NCBI GenBank assembly: GCA_963598415.1 | Contig: CAVBUH010000043.1 | Span: 1-64,000 of the forward strand | DNA length: 64,000 nucleotides | Direction of reading: 5' to 3' | DNA from: Colimorpha_A sp900556615 | GTDB lineage: Bacteria > Bacillota > Clostridia > Oscillospirales > CAG-272 | Notes under the pieces: model-generated | Told to the model about the DNA's origin: nothing | The model's input: only the letters and a program-made list of their open reading frames with translations | Database searches by the model: none | Made by a program: the position numbers and the translations under genes | Shown here: positions 54,273-62,135 of the stretch, in pieces | Position numbering within the stretch: the stretch's first letter is position 1 | Layout: every line of letters starts with the position of its first letter

Positions 54273-54445
54273 CTGTTAATGTCTGTTTGCGAATGACCGA
54301 TAAACGGCGCAAATAAGCCGACTTTTATGTTTTCGGTTGTTCATGTGCAAGAGATCGCTGCGTTTCGTAACAGTCTCCTCATTTTTCCGGTCAGGATACA
54401 GGAAATGGCGCATCAGGCATTTTTGACTTGTTCAGCAGACCTTAT

Positions 54446-54576
54446 TTAGGGAATCACTGAATCAATCGTCAATGGTTCTTTCGGGCAGATTGATTGCCCG
54501 GCATCGTTAAAAAGCCTTGAAACAGGAAGGCAATGTCGTCAAGGAGCAAGCCGTGAACCCGGCGGTGTTGCCTTAA
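54446..54576. repeat. Chimeric repeat: R2 left end joined to R1 right end
   Basis: It begins like R2 (gaatcactgaatcaatcgtc, then ttgattgcccggcatcgttaaaaa) and ends like R1 (cccggcggtgttgccttaa). The terminal TTAA contains the TAA stop codon of the minus-strand TPM gene (54573-54575). Confidence 0.75.
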
Positions 54577-55340
54577 AATTTACCGCTTCTGCCGCCATGC
54601 GAGCGTCCTGATGAGCTTACGTGAGAACCGCCTCCTCCGGAGCGATTTTCATCCTTCGGTCTTGCTACTCTGCTCATCGTACGGTAAAGAAATATATCGC
54701 TGCTGTTTGTAATGCTAAGACTTCCTGCTCGGACATAATCCGATGCTTCATTGCGCCTTGTAACCGATTTGAGCTTTCCTTTCATAACAGTAACGGCTAT
54801 TAAACCGATCACAGCTCCGATCACAAGAGAAATCACAATCATCTTGCCCCATTGGGGAGAAATGAAATCACAGCAACTCTCAGCAAAGCTGTCAAAAGCC
54901 ATATAATAGTCTCCGGCGCTTAAATAGGGAAGCATTTTATCTTCAATGCTGCCAAGATCGGAACTTGAGAGTCTCCCGTGCGCTGTTCCATAGGTTGAAA
55001 TCGCCCAATCGCGGTATTCCATTGAAATCAGCAGGAGCACTCCGTCATCGTTCTTTCCGTAACCGTATCCGTTATAGTCAAAAAAATCATCGGCATAAGC
55101 CTGAGCGCTCTTTCCGCCGAGGGAATTAACGGTAACAACGGCTATATCGCACTTCAGCGACTCGCTCAAGCTGTCCAGCTTGGCAAGCAGGGCATCCTGT
55201 TCGCTGTCAGAAAGCAATCCGGCATTGTCAACCAATCTCGGAAGCTGCCGTTCTGTCGGAATTTCTTCGGCTGAAGCTGTCAACAGAGTGAAAAGAATAA
55301 GAGAAAATATAGCCAAAAAAGATAATATTTTTTTCTTCAT
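54573..55340 (-). CDS. TPM domain membrane protein (YgcG/YdjH-like)
   Basis: 255 residues. A signal peptide (about 1-24) precedes an extracellular TPM domain (about 33-165: LVDNAGLLSDSEQDALLAKLD, CDIAVVTVNSLGGKSAQAYADDFFD, GVLLLISMEYRDWAIST). One membrane helix follows (about 170-190), then a cytoplasmic tail ending in a Gly/Ser/Arg-rich stretch. It is the third gene of a unit with the zinc-ribbon and SPFH proteins, as in ydjG-ydjH-ydjI of B. subtilis, a membrane-stress module. The stop codon comes from the adjoining repeat. Confidence 0.85.
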   Translation of the reverse strand: MKKKILSFLAIFSLILFTLLTASAEEIPTERQLPRLVDNAGLLSDSEQDALLAKLDSLSESLKCDIAVVTVNSLGGKSAQAYADDFFDYNGYGYGKNDDGVLLLISMEYRDWAISTYGTAHGRLSSSDLGSIEDKMLPYLSAGDYYMAFDSFAESCCDFISPQWGKMIVISLVIGAVIGLIAVTVMKGKLKSVTRRNEASDYVRAGSLSITNSSDIFLYRTMSRVARPKDENRSGGGGSHVSSSGRSHGGRSGKF

Positions 55341-55352
55341 TGTTTTCCCCTC

Positions 55353-56438
55353 TTATATATACAAAGTAATCAGCTGTATAAGCATTACGGCAGCGGCGGA
55401 TATTCCCGCCCAAATTCCCAGCCATTTCCAATAGGCTTTTTTGTCGAGAGGAAGATCTCCGACAAATTTTCCGGTCTGACCGTTCATAGCAAAATAATAC
55501 TTTTTTCCCTGCCATGTTGTATTAAGCAGCCAAACGGGATAAAGAACATACTTGATCTTTCCACCCGAAAAACGCACACTGCTTGTTTCGGGCACTACGG
55601 TACTGTAACCTGTAACGGTGGAGGCAAATGCTTCTTCCGTACTGCGCTTGATCCGTTCATTGGCGCGCGGCTGGCTTTTTTCAGAGGATATATCATATCT
55701 GTCTGCAAGATAGCCGGACAGAAAGGCTGTCTGAAAGTCAACTGCTTCCGAAAAATTAAAGGGTTCTATCGACTCCATAAGCGCATCCTCCATTTTGGAG
55801 GAGCCGTCAACAGGAACATTATCAAAGCCGAGCGAACCTTCCCGTATGACCGAATAGTGACGCGTCTCGGTATAGATATAGTCGCTATCGCTCCAGCTTC
55901 TCACTTTTGTGGCTTTATATCGTATTCCCGCCTCGGCGTCTGTGTCAAAAAGCCAGAAGGGAACGTATACGCCTTTTATTTCATCAATATGGTTTTGATC
56001 CTTGAATATTTTCGGAAGAAGCCTTTTTCCTTTAATATGACGGGAAAGCCCTTCCTTTGCCGCTTTTTTGTCAAGCTTAAAGGGAATCACATAATCGGGC
56101 TTAAGGTCTCCCGCAAGCCTTCCGGCCATAACAACGGGATTTCCGCAGTAGGGACAAGAAGCGGCAGCCGTAGTGCTTTCACACACAATTTCTCCTCCGC
56201 AGGATTTACAGACATAAACCGACATCCCGCCGGCTTCCTCTTCGCTCCATTCGTTTCCGTCGGTCTGCTCCCACTCCATACGGTCAGGCTGTTCTCTTTT
56301 GAGTACATCATCATAGCTTTTTAGGGTTTCTGTATCAAATTCTGTATCACAATAAGGGCATTTCATTTTCTGCGCTTGGCTGTCAAATTCGATTTTCCCG
56401 CCGCAGCACGGGCATTTATATTCCAAAAGCGTATCCAT
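55353..56438 (-). CDS. Zinc-ribbon membrane protein (YdjG-like)
   Basis: 361 residues. Two N-terminal zinc ribbons (YKCPCCGGKIEFDS with MKCPYCDTEF, and VCKSCGGEIVCE with ASCPYCGNPVV) are followed by a conserved central part (PDYVIPFKLDKKAAKEGL, YVPFWLFDTD) and one C-terminal membrane helix (about 335-360). It fits the TFIIB-type zinc-ribbon partner of TPM and SPFH proteins. AAAGGATTG precedes the ATG. It lies 12 bp upstream of the TPM gene. Confidence 0.85.
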   Translation of the reverse strand: MDTLLEYKCPCCGGKIEFDSQAQKMKCPYCDTEFDTETLKSYDDVLKREQPDRMEWEQTDGNEWSEEEAGGMSVYVCKSCGGEIVCESTTAAASCPYCGNPVVMAGRLAGDLKPDYVIPFKLDKKAAKEGLSRHIKGKRLLPKIFKDQNHIDEIKGVYVPFWLFDTDAEAGIRYKATKVRSWSDSDYIYTETRHYSVIREGSLGFDNVPVDGSSKMEDALMESIEPFNFSEAVDFQTAFLSGYLADRYDISSEKSQPRANERIKRSTEEAFASTVTGYSTVVPETSSVRFSGGKIKYVLYPVWLLNTTWQGKKYYFAMNGQTGKFVGDLPLDKKAYWKWLGIWAGISAAAVMLIQLITLYI

Positions 56439-56473
56439 TATTCAATCCTTTCGGGGAAAAAGAAACACTCGTT

Positions 56474-56522
56474 CTGTAAATCGGGGCTGATTTCTTATTC
56501 ACGAAACAGCCCCGATTTACAG
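56474..56522 (-). other. Intercistronic hairpin between the SPFH and zinc-ribbon genes
   Basis: A perfect 16-bp stem (ctgtaaatcggggctg / cagccccgatttacag) starts 2 bp after the SPFH stop, and the minus-strand tail gtttctttttcccc is moderately T-rich. It probably reduces read-through so that more SPFH protein is made than the downstream partners. Confidence 0.72.
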
Positions 56523-56524
56523 TG

Positions 56525-57952
56525 TTACTTTATATCGTTATCGTCAAAACGGTCTCCGCATTCGGGACAGAACTTCGGGGGATTCTTCGGATCCTCCGGC
56601 TCCCACCCGCATTTATCACAGCGGTACAGCGGTACGCCTGCCGGCTTTTTTGCTCCGCAGTTCTGACAGAATTTACCTTTATTGACAGCACCGCAGGAGC
56701 AGGTCCAGCCCTTGATATCCGCAGGCTTCGGTGAGCCACATTCAGGGCAGAAATTGCCGGTGGTAGTGGCGCCGCATTTGCATTTCCATGCGCCGTCCTC
56801 TGCAGGCTCCGGTTTCTTAGCGCCGCACTCGGGACAGAAATTACCGCTTACGACCGCACCGCAGGAACACTTCCAGCGCTCCGCGCCGTTATTATCAAGA
56901 GGTGGATTCTGAGGTTGCTTTGCCATTTGCTGCTGAGCGCCCATATTATAGAGATTCTGTGCTGCGCCGAAGCCGCCCTGACCTCCCATACCAACCATGC
57001 CCATGCCCATAAAGCCTGTCATGGCGCCCGCGGAATTTCCGGCTGCAGTCTGCATCGCGTCCGCTGTGGCGTCAGTCATTCTGCCTGCCATCATAAACGG
57101 ATTGGAGCCGATATTTGCCGCGTCTTCCAGCTCGTTAATCTTCTTCATATCCTCTTCCGTCAGTGTGATCGGATTGAGGGCAATTTTGCCGACTGAAATA
57201 CCTCTGTTTTCTATCCATTCCTGCTTCAGAGCATCATTCATGGCTGCCTTCAGATCATTTGCTTTTGCCGGAATCTGTGCCGGCCGAAGTTCCTGTTCGG
57301 AAAGCGCGCCGAGAGCAGGCTGGAGGGCGTCGATAAATTCAACCTTGAGCTGATCGTCGATTTGATCCCTTGTAAATTCGTTTTCTACATTGCCGCAGAG
57401 CCGTGTGTAGAAAAGAAGCGGATCGGATATGACATAGGTATATACACCGTTGCAGCGAACCTGTACGGTTCTGCTGATACCGATGCGCTTGTTGAAAACC
57501 TCGAATATAATCGGGTTTGGAGTACCGAATTTGTTTCCGAGGATTTCTTTGGTATTGAAGTAATACACCCGCTGATCTTTGCCGGTATCGCCGCCGTAGG
57601 TAAAACGTTTGCCGATCGTTTTAAACGTTTCCTTGATACTGTTTCCGAGACTTCCGGAGAAAATCGACGGCTCAGTGGATTTATCGTATGTAAATTCCCC
57701 CGGCTCGGCGCAGACCTCCACAATCTTCCCCTGTTCCACAATGATCATGCACTGTCCGTCGGCAACGGCAATTCCCGAGCCGTTTGAAATGATGTTATCA
57801 TTTCCCTTGGTATTCGAAGAACGTCCGCTGGTTCGCTTTTGACCTTTACGCATCAGCACATCATTCGGAAGTGCATCGCAATAGAAAAATTCTTTCCACT
57901 GATCGGCAAGAGTGCCTCCCAGCGCGCCGATTCCTGCTTTTATCAGTCCCAT
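56525..57952 (-). CDS. SPFH domain protein with C-terminal zinc ribbons (YdjI-like)
   Basis: 475 residues from ATG 57952 (GAAAGGA 9 bp upstream). The N-terminal phrase MGLIKAGIGALGGTLADQWKE and the region around VADGQCMIIVEQGKIVEV mark the 'virion core protein'/YdjI type of SPFH domain (about 20-300). A Met/Gly/Ala/Gln-rich linker follows, then four zinc-ribbon modules (GNFCPECGAKKPE and similar). It probably assembles on the membrane surface. It is first in the operon and opposite in order to B. subtilis; no pspA-like gene accompanies it here. Confidence 0.88.
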   Translation of the reverse strand: MGLIKAGIGALGGTLADQWKEFFYCDALPNDVLMRKGQKRTSGRSSNTKGNDNIISNGSGIAVADGQCMIIVEQGKIVEVCAEPGEFTYDKSTEPSIFSGSLGNSIKETFKTIGKRFTYGGDTGKDQRVYYFNTKEILGNKFGTPNPIIFEVFNKRIGISRTVQVRCNGVYTYVISDPLLFYTRLCGNVENEFTRDQIDDQLKVEFIDALQPALGALSEQELRPAQIPAKANDLKAAMNDALKQEWIENRGISVGKIALNPITLTEEDMKKINELEDAANIGSNPFMMAGRMTDATADAMQTAAGNSAGAMTGFMGMGMVGMGGQGGFGAAQNLYNMGAQQQMAKQPQNPPLDNNGAERWKCSCGAVVSGNFCPECGAKKPEPAEDGAWKCKCGATTTGNFCPECGSPKPADIKGWTCSCGAVNKGKFCQNCGAKKPAGVPLYRCDKCGWEPEDPKNPPKFCPECGDRFDDNDIK

Positions 57953-58571
57953 AATCAAATTTCCTTTCAATAATAAAATTATAGAAAAATATTTTATACG
58001 ATATATATGCCGATTTTATTCTGACAATAACATTATATCATTGATCTGTTTCTTTTTCAACACAAATTTGATTTTTCCGACAATTTCCGTCTTGATTTTT
58101 CAGAACGGAAATGGCATACTTCTTCGGTATGATTATAAATTCCCCATAGTTACCGCATTTCGAAGCATAGACGGATTTTTTTAGCATTCGTATATCGATT
58201 ACAGTAATCTGCGGTTGCAGCAACAAATGCATCGATCTGTTATGTCAGAGATTTCGATTTCTTAAAATTGGCAGATTTCTGTCATATTTATCAGGTATTT
58301 CTATATCTTCCGAACAAAAATCATATGGGTTTCTGCCGGATAAATCCGTTCAAGAGCACTGTAATCAAGAAGTCTGAGATTTCTTTTATGCCATATAAGC
58401 GCGGCGACTGCCTCTATCCTATTGTTTTAATCTCCGCTCCGCTGATCAAGCGGCAGTACAGACAGTAATGAATTTCTTCTGTATTTCGAAGGAAACAAAG
58501 GGGCAGCTACCGTTTTTAAGATGAGTGGCGTGTGAAATATCCGTGCCTCAATACAAGCCAAACAATATCTT
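57953..58571. other. Intergenic stretch upstream of the SPFH operon
   Basis: About 620 bp, AT-rich. It must hold the SPFH promoter; minus-strand TTGTCA near 57995-58030 followed by TATA-like boxes is a weak candidate. I see no credible gene, repeat copy or RNA. Confidence 0.4.
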
Positions 58572-59141
58572 TCACGGTAGTCTTCTGATTATTTTATTTC
58601 CGTTTTCCTTCAGCCATTTTTCCTGTGCTTTATAATCCGGCATCATTCTTTTTACCTCATTCCAAAACTGTGGCGAATGGTTCATCTGTTTACGGTGACA
58701 AAGCTCGTGTACTACGATATAATCAAGTACCTCGGAAGGACACAGTATCAGCAGGCAGTTAAAGTTTAAATTTCCTTTGGAAGAGCAGGAACCCCATCTT
58801 GAAACTTGTTTTCGAATTGTAATCCTTCCGTAATTCACACCGGCAATCGGAGCAAAATGCGATACTCGTTTCGGAATCATCTCTGCGGCACGCTCTGCAA
58901 GCGCTTGTATCTCCTCGGGTGTCAGCTTTGGTTCTGTATTTTGAAGCGCTTCCTCTGAAGCTCTCTGCCTCATAATCTCGATATGCTTATCGATCCATTG
59001 ACTTTTTTCGTCGATAAAACGGTATACATCCTTCTTTTTCATACGCAGGGGCGCACGTACGGTTATACTGAGATCATGTCTGACCTCAATCGAAATGGTT
59101 TTGCGGTTTGTGTAAATAATGCTGATTTCGTTATAATTCAT
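58572..59141 (-). CDS. YgjP family metallopeptidase (SprT-like, M48-type zinc motif)
   Basis: 189 residues. The zinc motif is YIVVHELCHRKQMNHSPQFW (HExxH with a downstream metal-ligand region), preceded by RWGSCSSKGNLNFNCLL, the signature of YgjP/DUF45 proteins. It is a cytoplasmic putative peptidase of unknown substrate that often occurs alone, as here. The ribosome binding site is weak. Confidence 0.92.
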   Translation of the reverse strand: MNYNEISIIYTNRKTISIEVRHDLSITVRAPLRMKKKDVYRFIDEKSQWIDKHIEIMRQRASEEALQNTEPKLTPEEIQALAERAAEMIPKRVSHFAPIAGVNYGRITIRKQVSRWGSCSSKGNLNFNCLLILCPSEVLDYIVVHELCHRKQMNHSPQFWNEVKRMMPDYKAQEKWLKENGNKIIRRLP

Positions 59142-59337
59142 ATATCATTCTGATGCTTCTTCGTTGGATTTTTTAATAGGACTTCTTAAAAGTTTTTTTC
59201 TTAAATATATGATCTGCTGATATAAATAATCGTATATACACCCTTCAAAATGCAGCTTCGGGTTGAAAAACGTATGAACGTATATTTGTAAAGAGAATAA
59301 GGACAATGAAAAAGATGTCGCTGTGGTGCGGCATCTT

Positions 59338-59507
59338 AAGGGAATTTCTAAAAATTCAATATTTACAGACGGCAAGCATCAATCAAAACAAGGTTTCCGC
59401 AGACAGTGTATCCATCTGTCAAGGATTTTTGTAACGAATGACGGGAAACGGACAAGCAGATATGCCGTCAAGACGTAAGCCGTGAACCCAGCAGTGCTGT
59501 CTTAACT
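59338..59507. repeat. Chimeric repeat: inverted R3 fragment joined to R1 right end (R3d)
   Basis: The left part (ggaatttctaaaaattcaat, then gcagacag and gtcaaggattttt) matches the reverse complement of R3. The right part (gccgtgaacccagcagtgctgtcttaa) matches the end of R1. The window start carries a similar chimera. Confidence 0.65.
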
Positions 59508-59525
59508 GTTTTTTGTCAATTGAAA

Positions 59526-59900
59526 TCAGTTTTCATTGTGCGAGCGCGCATGCTGTTTCAGCGCTTCAAAGGTTTTATCGCTGATGTCATGTTCCATTTT
59601 GCAAGCGTCTTCCACTGCTGTATCCTGATCGACGCCGAGACGGACAAGAAAATTAGTAAGCAAGGTATGACGCTCATAGATTTTGTGTGCAATTTCTAAT
59701 CCGGCGTCGGTAAGCGAGAGATAGCCGTCTTTATCCATAAGAACATAGCCGCCTTTTTTCAGAATACTGACAGCACGGCTTACGCTGGGTTTGGAATAAC
59801 CCATATAATCGCCCACATCGATTGAGCGAACAGCGCTGCTCTTTTTTGACAGGATGTAGATTGTCTCAAGATACATCTCACCGGATTCCTGTAGATGCAT
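59526..59900 (-). CDS. DtxR/MntR family metal-dependent regulator
   Basis: 124 residues. The winged helix has SGEMYLETIYILSKKSSAVRSIDV and YSKPSVSRAVSILKKGGYV. The dimerisation and metal region has AHKIYERHTLLTNFLVRLGVD, then EDACKMEHDIS with a Cys-Met-Glu-His metal-site pattern. There is no SH3 domain, as in the MntR and short DtxR types. It should sense manganese or iron and repress transport genes, none of which is in the window. GGAGGG precedes the ATG. Confidence 0.9.
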   Translation of the reverse strand: MHLQESGEMYLETIYILSKKSSAVRSIDVGDYMGYSKPSVSRAVSILKKGGYVLMDKDGYLSLTDAGLEIAHKIYERHTLLTNFLVRLGVDQDTAVEDACKMEHDISDKTFEALKQHARSHNEN

Positions 59901-59956
59901 ACTGTTCCCTCCTTATTTTTTGATAAATTTAAGTATGAAATCTTACAGTTAACAAT

Positions 59957-59985
59957 AGAATATCACGTTTTTTTTACGAAATCAA
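59957..59985 (-). promoter_or_regulatory. Sigma-A type promoter of the DtxR-family gene
   Basis: On the minus strand: TTGATT (59980-59985), a 17-bp spacer, TATTCT (59957-59962). Confidence 0.6.
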
Positions 59986-59995
59986 GATTAATCTT
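59984..59995. promoter_or_regulatory. Palindrome over the -35 box, candidate autoregulatory operator
   Basis: A perfect 12-bp palindrome AAGATTAATCTT, flanked by ttacga and tcgtaa that extend the symmetry outward imperfectly. It overlaps the -35 box of the DtxR-family gene by 2 bp, a usual place for self-repression. Confidence 0.5.
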
Positions 59996-60178
59996 AAAAA
60001 ATATCGTAATACAAGATACAAATGGTATTGTTTTTTATTTTGGAAGAGGGAATATTGCCGCTAAGATAATGATTTTGACTGACTGTAAAATTCGAAGTGA
60101 AAAATCTTCTTATGAGCTTTATTCCTTGAAAGGGACTTGTGTACGAGCCTGAGGCGGTTTTTATAAAACAAGTATTTT

Positions 60179-60343
60179 AGAGTACCTCAAAAATTTACTG
60201 TCCCAAACCGGTTCGATCTGTTTTCCGTCGTTCGTTACAAAAATCCTTGACAGAGGTATACGCTGTCTGCGGAATTTTGGTTTAGATTGACGAAAAAATC
60301 TCTTTGGCATCTATAGAATATTGAATTTTTAGAGATATCCTTT
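60179..60343. repeat. R3 repeat, copy b
   Basis: 165 bp from agagtacctcaaaaatttac to aatttttagagatatccttta, in the same orientation as copies a and c. Its right end meets the stop codon of the amidophosphoribosyltransferase gene (TAA, 60342-60344 on the minus strand). Confidence 0.85.
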
Positions 60344-61745
60344 ATTCTTTTCCGTTCCAACAATAGGTACAAAGCTTACACGGCGAAATTTCGGTGGCGG
60401 CGATCATATCGTCAAGTCTGTGATATTTGAGCGTAGTAAAGCGAAGCTCTTTCCTGATTTCTTCAATCATTCTTTCGTATTCGGGAGAATCGGGATCGGT
60501 ATATTCGCAAAGCTTGGCATTGGCATTCTCTCCTTCCAGACGTGCGATTACGCGCCTTGTTATGAGATCCATTTCCGAGGTGGAGCGGGAGAAATTCAGA
60601 TACTTGCAGCCAAAGAGAATCGGGGGACAGGCAGGACGTATATGTACCTCTTTTGCCCCGCTGTGATAGAGAAATTCGGTGGTTTCGCGGAGCTGTGTTC
60701 CGCGTACGATCGAATCATCGATAAGAATCAGGCGCTTTTTTCTTATGAGCGCATCAACGGGAATGAGCTTCATTCGCGCAATCAAATTTCGCTTGCTCTG
60801 ATTCTGCGGCATAAAGGAGCGCGGCCATGTGGGAGTGTATTTTATAAACGGGCGGGAAAAAGGAATCCCGGAACGATTGGCATATCCGATTGCATGGGCA
60901 GTTCCGGAATCGGGAACGCCGGCTACGATATCAGCGTCGATATTGTCGCGTCCTGCAAGCATATCTCCGCAGTTATATCTCATTTTCTCTACATTGATGC
61001 CCTCATAGGCGGAGGAAGGGTAACCGTAATACACCCATAAGAACGTGCAGATTTTCATTTCATTTGACGGAGCCGAGAGAATCTCTGCCGATTCCGGCGT
61101 TATGAAGTCAATTTCTGCCGGACCTAATTCTCTGTAGTCCTCGTACCCAAGATTGAGATAGGCGAAGGATTCGAAGGAAGCGCAGAAAGCCCCTTCTTTT
61201 TTTCCTATGATGACAGGCGTTCTTCCGAATTTATCACGCGCAGCATAGATTCCTTTTGCTGTCAGAATGAGCATGGATATTGAGCCTTTGATACGGCTTT
61301 GAGCGTATTTTATTCCTTCAACAATGGAATCGCATCGGTTTATGAGCGCAGCCGTCAGCTCTGTCGGGTTGATTTCTCCGCCGCTCATTTCAAGAAAGTG
61401 CGTGGTCCCTTTGCTGAAGGCTTCTTCAGCAAGTTCGTTTATATTATTGATTCTGCCTACTGTTGTGATGGCAAAGTTTCCGAGATGAGAGCGGACGATT
61501 AGGGGTTGGGGTTCATTGTCGGAAATGCACCCGATTCCGAGATTTCCCTCTATTTCCTCGACGTCATGCTCAAATTTGGTTCTGAAAGGAGAATTTTCAA
61601 TGTTGTGTATAGCTCGCTGAAATCCTTTCTCTCCCCATACCGTCATGCCGCCTCTTTTGGTGCCGAGGTGCGAGTGATAATCTGTTCCGAAAAAAAGATC
61701 GAACACACAGTCGCTTTTGGAGGCGACGCCGAATAATCCGCCCAT
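60342..61745 (-). CDS. Amidophosphoribosyltransferase-family protein lacking the N-terminal cysteine nucleophile
   Basis: 467 residues from ATG 61745, set by AGGAGA. An N-terminal Ntn-type glutaminase-like domain (YHSHLGTKRGGMTV, GNFAITTVGRINN) is followed by a phosphoribosyltransferase domain with the PRPP motif LILIDDSIVRGTQ and a C-terminal CKLCTYCWNG. In PurF the residue after Met, or after the propeptide, is the catalytic Cys; here the start reads MGGLFGVASKSDC, so Gly occupies that place. Glutamine-dependent activity is therefore doubtful. Similar Gly variants exist in other anaerobes from memory, with unclear role. The gene is flanked by R3 repeats in the same orientation. Confidence 0.85.
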   Translation of the reverse strand: MGGLFGVASKSDCVFDLFFGTDYHSHLGTKRGGMTVWGEKGFQRAIHNIENSPFRTKFEHDVEEIEGNLGIGCISDNEPQPLIVRSHLGNFAITTVGRINNINELAEEAFSKGTTHFLEMSGGEINPTELTAALINRCDSIVEGIKYAQSRIKGSISMLILTAKGIYAARDKFGRTPVIIGKKEGAFCASFESFAYLNLGYEDYRELGPAEIDFITPESAEILSAPSNEMKICTFLWVYYGYPSSAYEGINVEKMRYNCGDMLAGRDNIDADIVAGVPDSGTAHAIGYANRSGIPFSRPFIKYTPTWPRSFMPQNQSKRNLIARMKLIPVDALIRKKRLILIDDSIVRGTQLRETTEFLYHSGAKEVHIRPACPPILFGCKYLNFSRSTSEMDLITRRVIARLEGENANAKLCEYTDPDSPEYERMIEEIRKELRFTTLKYHRLDDMIAATEISPCKLCTYCWNGKE

Positions 61746-61780
61746 ACTGTTCTCCTGTTGTATTTTGCATTTATATGTTT

Positions 61781-61947
61781 TGAGCACCTCTAAAAATTTA
61801 TTGTCCAAATTCGGCTCGAACTGTTTTCCGTCATTCGTCACAAAAATCCTTGACAGGATGGATATGCTGCCTACAGGATTTGGGTTTAGACTGACGAAAA
61901 AACTCTTTGCTGTCTATGAACATTGAATTTTTATAGATACCCTTTTA
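61781..61947. repeat. R3 repeat, copy c
   Basis: About 167 bp from gagcacctctaaaaattta to gaatttttatagataccctttta, in the same orientation as copies a and b. It lies upstream of the 60342 gene, and a minus-strand frame through it would add an artificial 32-residue N-terminus to that protein. Confidence 0.83.
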
Positions 61948-62051
61948 TATACTAATAATATTATATCATATTATCCGAAAAAATTCTATTGATTATTATG
62001 CTGAAAAATGATGCATATCTATAAAAATTTTTCCCGAAGCTGAAATTAATA

Positions 62052-62080
62052 TTGTAAAAACGAAGGAAATCTGCTATAAT
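62052..62080 (+). promoter_or_regulatory. Sigma-A type promoter for galactokinase
   Basis: TTGTAA (62052-62057), a 17-bp spacer, TATAAT (62075-62080), about 55 bp before the start codon. A second TATAAT lies at 62083-62088. Confidence 0.65.
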
Positions 62081-62135
62081 GATATAATGAGAATTGATAT
62101 AGCTTTTAAGACCGCGTAGCGGGGGAGGAATAATT

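Noticed and set aside
58268..58468. 66-codon frame between the SPFH operon and the YgjP gene
   Set aside because: No ribosome binding site, no conserved features, AT-rich intergenic sequence.
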